Shown: one piece after another, positions 7,174-12,088 of the stretch | How positions within the stretch are numbered: position 1 is the first letter of the stretch | Layout of the letters: the number at the start of each line of letters is the position of its first letter | Assembly: GCA_964399665.1 (NCBI GenBank) | Contig: CAYNSI010000053.1 | Span: forward strand, 1-12,088 | DNA from: Avisuccinivibrio_A sp964399665 | Lineage (GTDB): Bacteria; Pseudomonadota; Gammaproteobacteria; Enterobacterales; Succinivibrionaceae | Length of the DNA: 12,088 nucleotides | Direction of reading: 5' to 3' | Made by a program: the position numbers and the translations under genes | Notes under the pieces: generated by a model | The model's input: only the letters and a program-made list of their open reading frames with translations | Told to the model about the DNA's origin: nothing | The model's database searches: none

Positions 7174-7806
7174 ATGTCCCAAAACAGTGACAAATCTGAG
7201 CCCCGCATCGTTTCATGGCGGGATATCATGCTCAATTTATGTGGTTGTGTCAGCAAAGTTCTTTCAGAGACCACCTCTCATAAAATTGTTCATACCCCGA
7301 TGATCCAGCGCATCAATCACACTTCATTACGTCCTGATATCGGCACCTTTGTGCTCTTTACGGGGTCTTTTTCCGGCATGGTGGTAATTAACTTTCCAAA
7401 GGAAGCTGCCATGGAGATCTACTCTTCCTACATGAAGGCCATGATGATTCCGGAAAACGAGATTACTACCAATTATGCCTCAGATGAGGTAGCAGGAACT
7501 TTAGGCGAGCTTATGAACCAGATTTTGGGATCATTTACCAGCAGCATGAGCCTTACCCTGCACTCGCGCATCCAGCAGTCCCAGCCCAAAATGCTAAGCC
7601 TTCCCCATGAGGTTAGCATCGGCGTCAAGATGTCCCTTGACAACCCGAGGATCAGCAGGGTTACCTTCCTTACCCAGGAAAATAATGTCTTCTACGTGGA
7701 ATTTGCCATGGATGACACGGAATTTGTGGTTATGGAAAGTTCAGAAACAAAACAAGATGAAGTATCCCCGGATGATATTTTGGATTCCGTCCTCAAGGAT
7801 ATTTAA
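7174..7806 (+). CDS. DUF3334 family protein with CheX/CheC-like phosphatase fold
   Basis: The 210-residue soluble protein resembles the DUF3334 family of Vibrio, Aeromonas and relatives, which is related to CheX-type CheY-phosphate phosphatases. Supporting stretches are the LRPDIGTFVLFTGSFSGMVVINF region (central beta sheet), ASDEVAGTLGELMNQILGSF and the QPKMLSLPHEVSIGVK region. Glu112 and Asn115 form the E-x-x-N signature that CheC/CheX/FliY use to attack an aspartyl-phosphate, so dephosphorylation of a response-regulator receiver domain is plausible but inferred. No flagellar or chemotaxis gene is in the window. The frame opens earlier (ATG at 7105), but the ATG at 7174 has an AAGGA ribosome-binding site 6 bases upstream and starts a more typical soluble N-terminus. 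engB starts 26 bases downstream with no terminator between, so co-transcription is possible. Confidence 0.75.
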   Translation: MSQNSDKSEPRIVSWRDIMLNLCGCVSKVLSETTSHKIVHTPMIQRINHTSLRPDIGTFVLFTGSFSGMVVINFPKEAAMEIYSSYMKAMMIPENEITTNYASDEVAGTLGELMNQILGSFTSSMSLTLHSRIQQSQPKMLSLPHEVSIGVKMSLDNPRISRVTFLTQENNVFYVEFAMDDTEFVVMESSETKQDEVSPDDILDSVLKDI

Positions 7807-7832
7807 GCTTACAAAAGCGGTATAAAATTATC

Positions 7833-8474
7833 GTGGCTTTCCCCTTAATAGACTATCGCCAAACCAAATTCCTGACCTCAGCACCCAATTTAAGGCTTCT
7901 TCCTGAAGATCAGGGTGTTGAGATTGCTTTTGCCGGGCGTTCCAATGCCGGAAAATCTTCGGCTTTAAATACCATCTGTGACAGGAAGAATCTTGCCAAA
8001 ACCTCAAGAACCCCTGGAAGGACTCGTCTTATTAATCTTTTTGAGGTCTTTCCGGGATTTACTCTGGTGGATCTGCCAGGTTATGGTTATGCCAAAGTAT
8101 CTGAGACCATGAAGCGTGACTGGCAGAGATCCATGTCAGAATACCTGCAAAACCGCAATGCTTTAAGAGGACTGGTGGTAGTCATGGACATCCGCCATCC
8201 TCTCAAAGATCATGACCGCCTGATCCTGGACTGGAGCACTGCCGCAAACCTTCCTACACTTCTTTTATTGACAAAATGCGATAAGATTGGAACAAACAAG
8301 TCAAAAGAACTCGCAGGAGAGCTTTCAGCACAGCTTGCAAACTCAGGCGGCAGTTTTACCGTCATTGCCTTTTCTTCCCTGAAAAAAATCGGGGTAGATC
8401 AAACCAGGGATGTGCTTTCCTCCTGGTATCATCTTTTCAGCGGCACTTTATCTTCAGCACAGGAAATATCATGA
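7833..8474 (+). CDS. engB: Ribosome biogenesis GTP-binding protein EngB/YsxC (YihA)
   Basis: The 213-residue small GTPase is close to E. coli YihA/EngB (210). Motifs in order: G1 GRSNAGKSS (residues 35-43), TSRTPGRTRLINLF (switch I/G2), G3 DLPGYGYA, the family-typical GLVVVMDIRHPLKDHD, G4 TKCDK and G5 FSSLKKIGVD. EngB is essential in many bacteria and acts in late assembly of the 50S ribosomal subunit. The start is GTG; this N-terminus (MAFPLIDYRQTKF) aligns with that of E. coli, but the ribosome-binding site in front is weak (GCGG, far upstream), which suggests coupling to the preceding gene or low translation. The 3' end overlaps gmk by 4 bases (ATGA). Confidence 0.96.
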   Translation: MAFPLIDYRQTKFLTSAPNLRLLPEDQGVEIAFAGRSNAGKSSALNTICDRKNLAKTSRTPGRTRLINLFEVFPGFTLVDLPGYGYAKVSETMKRDWQRSMSEYLQNRNALRGLVVVMDIRHPLKDHDRLILDWSTAANLPTLLLLTKCDKIGTNKSKELAGELSAQLANSGGSFTVIAFSSLKKIGVDQTRDVLSSWYHLFSGTLSSAQEIS

Positions 8475-9106
8475 CAGCACCAGGCACTCTTTATATTGTT
8501 TCAGCTCCAAGCGGAGCCGGTAAAACCTCCCTTATCAATGAGCTTATAAAGAGATTTTCAAATCAAATGCCACTTAGGCTGTCCATTTCCCATACCACAA
8601 GAGATCAGCGCCCCGGGGAAAACCAGGATGTCAATTATCATTTTGTATCCAAAGATGAATTTGAGTCCATGATTGCCCAAAATGCCTTTTTGGAATATGC
8701 CAAAGTATTTGATAATTACTACGGCACCTCACAAAAAATGGTTTTTGACTGGCTTGAAGAAGGCTTTGATGTGATGCTGGATATTGACTGGCAGGGGGCT
8801 AAGATAATTAAGGAAAAAGTTCCTGAAGCAGTTGGAATCTTTATTCTCCCGCCTTCATTGTCAGAGCTTGAGAACAGACTTAAAAAACGCGGCCGTGATG
8901 ATGACGCTGTAATAGCAGATCGCATGTTTAAGGCCCAAAGCGAGATCTCCCACTACAATGAGTATGACTTTGTAATCATAAATGACAGTTTTGACAAATC
9001 AGTACTTCACCTGCGATCCATCATTCTTGCCAATTCTCTCAGGAAGGAAAAACAAGAACAAACCTGCCCAAATCTTTTAAAGGAGCTCTTAGCAGGGAAA
9101 GATTAA
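8471..9106 (+). CDS. gmk: Guanylate kinase
   Basis: The 211-residue enzyme converts GMP (or dGMP) and ATP to GDP and ADP in the cytoplasm. Visible are the P-loop SAPSGAGKTS (residues 11-20), the GMP-binding SHTTRDQRPGE segment, VNYHFVSKDEF, FLEYAKVFDNYYGTS, the DIDWQGAKIIKE motif after VMLD, and the lid RLKKRGRDDD. The length matches E. coli Gmk (207). Translation is probably coupled to engB through the ATGA overlap, and AGGA lies about 7 bases upstream inside engB. In E. coli gmk sits next to rpoZ-spoT, not engB, so this pairing differs. No clear terminator follows; a GCTGCC/GGCAGC repeat just downstream lacks a T-run. Confidence 0.97.
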   Translation: MTAPGTLYIVSAPSGAGKTSLINELIKRFSNQMPLRLSISHTTRDQRPGENQDVNYHFVSKDEFESMIAQNAFLEYAKVFDNYYGTSQKMVFDWLEEGFDVMLDIDWQGAKIIKEKVPEAVGIFILPPSLSELENRLKKRGRDDDAVIADRMFKAQSEISHYNEYDFVIINDSFDKSVLHLRSIILANSLRKEKQEQTCPNLLKELLAGKD

Positions 9107-9167
9107 CAGGCTGCCCCGGCACGAAGATACTACGGCTTACGATGGCAGCAGTGATGCAGCTGACACA

Positions 9168-11033
9168 CTAATTTGCCTGAAAATTTAGGGAGGTCCAAGA
9201 ACTTTAATTTTGTCATGAAATATTGTCTAAAAGTTGTACTAAGGTTCAATTTTGAATCAAGGAGCAAATTGTCACACTTGCGCTGGCGCCATGCCAAAAA
9301 AGCGTGTAATGCTCATATCTTCTTAATTCAAGGTATATGACTGATGACTGAAACACCTTATATAGTCTCCTTAGAGAGGCAGATGCATGAAAAACATCTT
9401 CAAACTCCTCTGTTGTCTGATGATTTAAGGCGCAGCTATAAAATCAGAACCCCTGATGAAACCTATCAAATTATTAAAGAAATCCTCACCGAGGGATACC
9501 GTAGGGGCGAACTTTCCGATTTTGTGTTCAATTTAGGGCTCGAAACGCTTCGTGCCTACAAAAAGACCAGCGAGCAGGTGCGTCGTCATAGTGCGTTTGG
9601 CATCATCGAAGATATTCGCATGAGCTTTAGGACCAGATTGACAGATCCTGAAGACCACAGCAATGCGGTTTATACCATCGAGGATGTTCTGATAGTGATC
9701 TTTTGGGCTTCCATGTGCAACAATTCTACTTGCGAGGATATTGCAGAATTCTATGCAAAGCACCTTGTTGAACTGTTATTCTTTTTCCCAACCCTGCCCG
9801 CCCCGCCCATGATGCTCTCCCCCGGCACCATCAGAAACGTACTGCAATTTTTGAACATAGATGACGCCGAGAGCTTCTTTACCACCACCTTTGGGCAGGT
9901 ACGCGCAGAGTTTGAAAAACTTCTGCATTGTGATAAGACGCGCCAACAGCTTATCCACCCGGACCAAGGATCCCTTTTCTTTGACGGACAGGTGCCCGGA
10001 AGCTCAAGCAAAAGGAAAGGGCCTGACCGTAAAACTAAAGCCTGCAAGATAGAGGGCTTTTTCAACAATGGCTTGCAAGAATGCTGTGACATAACAGACA
10101 TGGATGAGCAAAACAATGAGGCCGCAGCTTTGGCCAGACTGCTTCGCGCAGCCAATATCGAAGATGGGATCGTCATGGCAGATGCGCTTAATGCCACCTG
10201 TACAAACATGCAGATAATCTTAAATCATGGTGCCAACTACCTTCTGCCCATCAAGAATAATCTTGGCAATGAGGATGCCGTTAGCGCATGCGCTGATGCC
10301 TTCAATAAGGCACCAGACAAAGACAGCAGCTTGACGCTCCGCAATGAGACTACAGGCTTCAAAAAGTGCGGCAGCAAAATTCAATGCCATGTTCACATTC
10401 TTGATGCCAACAAAGCGCTTAAAGGCACCTGTCACCTTAAAAAATATCCAGGGCTTAGGACCATTGTGCACTATACCTCCACCGTTATCAAAACCAATGG
10501 CAAAAAAGCTCAAAAAAACTCTTCCTTGGAGATGTTCTTTTTAAGTTCTCTGCCATTTGGCGATAACGAGCAGGAGACCGATAAGACTTTGGAGCAAATA
10601 ACCCGCTGCATACTCAAAAGGTGGAACTCAGAAGACTCCATACAAGAAAATTTTGACTATACTTTTCGCCAAGATGAGCAAATCTTTGATGTCAACTTCG
10701 TCACCGATAATTCCCCGGTCAAAAAAACCGTTCACAACATGATCAGCTGGTGCCGTCAGCGCTTTACCCGAATAAGACGATTAAAAACTACTCTCTCTTA
10801 TGCCAATACTATGGCAAGACTTGAAGCAAACATATTCGATCTTTACACGTGGTTTATAGAATATTGGATGGAGGAAATTAACCTCAAAGACAAGGACAAC
10901 CCTCCTAAGCGCACCAGAGGACGTAGAACCGGAACCTGACCTGCAGGGATCTCCGCCTCTTTCCGTGGGTTCCAAAACTTTAGAGATTGAAAGTTCAAAC
11001 CATGTATGATTTTTGCCTCTGGCAGGAAATTAG
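9168..11033 (+). mobile_element. Insertion sequence, ISAs1-like (ends tentative)
   Basis: The element is defined by its single transposase gene. The proposed ends are CTAATTTGCCTG (9168-9179) and CAGGAAATTAG (11023-11033), an inverted repeat with one base inserted, giving an element of about 1.87 kb. I found no matching target-site duplication outside these ends, and other nearby repeats (for example GAACTTTAATTTT at 9199 and GAACTTGAATTTT at 11037, in direct orientation) make the exact boundaries uncertain. Insertion lies downstream of gmk in non-coding DNA. Confidence 0.4.
9344..10939 (+). CDS. ISAs1-like DDE transposase, long form
   Basis: A full-length 531-residue transposase with no frameshift. 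An N-terminal region is followed by VYTIEDVLIVIFWASMCNNS...EDIAEFYAKH (about residues 109-141), the counterpart of the ISAs1 DDE-associated domain. The catalytic core is visible as Asp214 in FFDGQVPGSS (compare AIDGKTLRGS), Asp280 in VMADALNATCTN, and Glu430 in KRWNSEDSIQENFDYTFRQDE (compare the HWGIEN...VLD.FREDE motif). Its length exceeds the usual 350-400 residues of ISAs1 proteins through a longer N-terminus and a large segment between the second Asp and the Glu. The ATG is the second of two in a tandem ATGACTGATGACTG; the first ATG (9337) gives only a 4-codon frame ending inside the gene. The protein looks intact, so the element may be active. Family assignment rests on motifs only. Confidence 0.8.
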   Translation: MTETPYIVSLERQMHEKHLQTPLLSDDLRRSYKIRTPDETYQIIKEILTEGYRRGELSDFVFNLGLETLRAYKKTSEQVRRHSAFGIIEDIRMSFRTRLTDPEDHSNAVYTIEDVLIVIFWASMCNNSTCEDIAEFYAKHLVELLFFFPTLPAPPMMLSPGTIRNVLQFLNIDDAESFFTTTFGQVRAEFEKLLHCDKTRQQLIHPDQGSLFFDGQVPGSSSKRKGPDRKTKACKIEGFFNNGLQECCDITDMDEQNNEAAALARLLRAANIEDGIVMADALNATCTNMQIILNHGANYLLPIKNNLGNEDAVSACADAFNKAPDKDSSLTLRNETTGFKKCGSKIQCHVHILDANKALKGTCHLKKYPGLRTIVHYTSTVIKTNGKKAQKNSSLEMFFLSSLPFGDNEQETDKTLEQITRCILKRWNSEDSIQENFDYTFRQDEQIFDVNFVTDNSPVKKTVHNMISWCRQRFTRIRRLKTTLSYANTMARLEANIFDLYTWFIEYWMEEINLKDKDNPPKRTRGRRTGT

Positions 11034-11296
11034 TTGGAACTTGAATTTTAGGGTAGCTGAAAAAGCCTTTAGATGGGGTCGGACTGCTGTCCAGGGCCCA
11101 GACAAGAACGCAGTTCAGGCCCGCAGGGACTGAAACCGTTCGCAGTTGGGCACGAAGTGGCAAGGGCCGCAGGCCCGAAGCCCCTTGACAGCAGGGAGAC
11201 CACGATATGATGGGGCGTGCCCCTTTGATGAGAAAATTCCCCTAAGAATTTTTTCGTCAAAGGGCCTAAAAGTTTGAATTTTTAGTTTCCAACTAA
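11030..11296. repeat. 267-bp inverted-repeat, highly foldable GC-rich element
   Basis: The outer arms are TTAGTTGGAA (11030-11039) and TTCCAACTAA (11287-11296), perfect over 10 bp, with further imperfect complementarity inside. A nested long stem pairs GGTC-GGA-CTGCTGTC (11077-11091) with GACAGCAG-GGA-GACC (11187-11201), with a symmetric GGA/GGA internal loop. Inside it are TTCAG/CTGAA (11114-11134) and GGGCC-GCA-GGCCC (11164-11176). A further hairpin pairs CCCTTTGA and GAAAATTC (11221-11239) with GAATTTTTTC and TCAAAGGG (11246-11264). No protein is convincing. It could be a structured RNA, a miniature mobile element, or part of an IS end. Confidence 0.5.
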
Positions 11297-11330
11297 AATC
11301 TAGCAAGACCCAAAATATTAATCAATAAAT

Positions 11331-11355
11331 GGCAGGCTTGGTTCCTGCCTTTTTT
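11331..11355 (+). terminator. Strong intrinsic terminator
   Basis: GGCAGG (11331-11336) and CCTGCC (11344-11349) form a perfect stem with a 7-nt loop, followed by TTTTTT. It lies 35 bases past the inverted-repeat element and nearly 400 bases past the transposase stop. It may end a transcript of the structured element or stop read-through between the two insertion sequences. Confidence 0.85.
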
Positions 11356-11640
11356 ATTTCAAAATAATTAATTATCTCTGTAAAAATTTCGCAAAATATG
11401 CTATATTATATCTGCTGATAATTCAAGTAATAGGCACGTATAAAATATTGAATATTAAAAGGGCTGAGCAACGTAGGGCCCGGCAGGCTAAAAAACAAGC
11501 AAAGGAACTGTGAAGTAAGATCTGGGAAGGGTAAAATGTTGGCGGACTTAAAAGGCAATTTCCTGAAAAGACGTGCCTAAATCGGGAAAATTAAGGTATA
11601 CACGCATAAATAATATGTGCACAGCCCAGAGAGGTAGTTT
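11356..11640 (+). other. AT-rich leader of the second transposase
   Basis: The stretch holds a 12-bp palindrome ATAATTAATTAT (11364-11375) and several TATAAT-like hexamers (around 11402-11412 and 11439-11446) but no clear -35. Two tiny frames exist: a TTG-started, 21-residue Lys/Arg/Gln-rich peptide (11448-11513) and an ATG-started 14-residue peptide (11536-11580) with GGAAGGG just upstream. Either could be a leader peptide, but nothing confirms that they are translated. The start of the second insertion element probably lies here; I cannot place its end. Confidence 0.35.
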
Positions 11641-12088
11641 ATGTCCGTTCCCAATGAGATTCGTGCAATAATCCCTGAGAAACTGCGTTCTATAGCGCGG
11701 GGCTTTTATAATAAGAAGCAGGATACATACTTTTTCTATCGCTTGGATGGTGTTCGCTATGTTAAAGAAAAGAAGCGCGGCATAGATGTTCGTACACCAC
11801 TTGGAAGTATTAAGAATGGCAAATGGAAGTATAGCCCTACCTATTTGCACTTACAGGAGATTGCAAAACTTAAAGAACAAAGCTCAACTGACACTCTGGA
11901 GCAAAGACTTAAAGAGCAGGAGGCAGCTGAAACTGTCAGCCAAGCAGCAACAGGCAGCAGGAGCATTACCGATCATCGCCAGCAGGCTAAAGTGGTCTAT
12001 AGCTTATCTCACGTTGTAGCAGCTATGTTCCTGGCCTCCCTAGGCGGCTTTACTTCTGCAAGTAGTATAGCTTTTTACTGCAAACGCT
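11641..12088 (+). CDS. Transposase, ISAs1-like N-terminal part (cut by window end)
   Basis: The ATG at 11641 has GAGAGG 7 bases upstream and opens a frame that runs off the window without a stop (149 complete codons). The N-terminal part (DTYFFYRLDGVRYVKEKKRG, then TPLGSIKNGKW) looks like the small N-terminal domain found on many DDE transposases. A Gln/Glu/Lys-rich linker that may be helical follows. The segment VVYSLSHVVAAMFLASLG and its continuation to SSIAFYCK aligns with VYTIEDVLIVIFWAS...EDIAEFYAK of the complete transposase upstream, indicating the ISAs1 DDE-associated domain. The catalytic part lies beyond the window, so it cannot be said whether the gene is intact. The two transposases differ in their N-termini, so this is a separate element, not a copy. 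Confidence 0.65.
   Translation, partial: MSVPNEIRAIIPEKLRSIARGFYNKKQDTYFFYRLDGVRYVKEKKRGIDVRTPLGSIKNGKWKYSPTYLHLQEIAKLKEQSSTDTLEQRLKEQEAAETVSQAATGSRSITDHRQQAKVVYSLSHVVAAMFLASLGGFTSASSIAFYCKR

Noticed and set aside
9199..11049. GAACTTTAATTTT / GAACTTGAATTTT as IS target-site duplication
   Set aside because: Too long and AT-rich for a clear duplication, and not placed directly outside any consistent pair of terminal inverted repeats.
11448..11513. Basic 21-residue peptide (TTG start) ending in QAKKQAKEL
   Set aside because: Very short, rare start codon, no ribosome-binding site; left as a possibility in the leader description only.
1..12088. tRNA, rRNA or CRISPR array
   Set aside because: No cloverleaf, rRNA-like stretch or regularly spaced direct repeats were seen on either strand.

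Overview
The window reads as a chromosomal segment of a gammaproteobacterium. BipA, GlnL (NtrB), GlnG (NtrC), EngB (YihA), YihY, Gmk and a YgiW-type periplasmic protein all resemble E. coli proteins in length and motif order. In E. coli glnA-glnL-glnG lies divergent to typA/bipA, with yihA and yihY in the wider neighbourhood, so this looks like a rearranged version of the same locus. The moderate base composition, a DUF3334 (CheX-like) gene and ISAs1-like transposases suggest something like Aeromonadales/Succinivibrionaceae. That placement is inference.

Layout. Minus strand, 1-1490: a terminator, a ygiW/BOF-like gene and yihY, with a possible Fur box between them. At 1570-1948, also on the minus strand, is a frameshifted remnant whose last residues match the C-terminus of glutamine synthetase (glnA). 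Plus strand: bipA with a strong terminator, then glnL and glnG, a roughly 450-bp gap, a DUF3334/CheX-like gene, and engB overlapping gmk. From about 9168 the window is accessory: a 531-aa ISAs1-like transposase, a GC-rich, highly foldable inverted-repeat segment ending near a strong terminator, and the 5' part of a second, related transposase cut by the window end.

The main biological interest is nitrogen control. The NtrB kinase looks fully intact. NtrC keeps its phospho-acceptor Asp and its Fis-type DNA-binding domain, but its AAA+ domain is degenerate: Walker A Lys is Arg, the sigma-54-contacting GAFTGA loop is gone, and the Walker B Asp is Asn. Its reading frame is otherwise open. The glnA gene that normally sits in this operon is reduced to a relic next to bipA. 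Upstream of glnL are an NtrC-like site and a second half-site two helical turns away, ahead of a perfect TTGACA hexamer with a poor -10. Together these suggest an NtrC that no longer works with sigma-54 and may act as a sigma-70-type regulator, in a lineage that lost or relocated glutamine synthetase.
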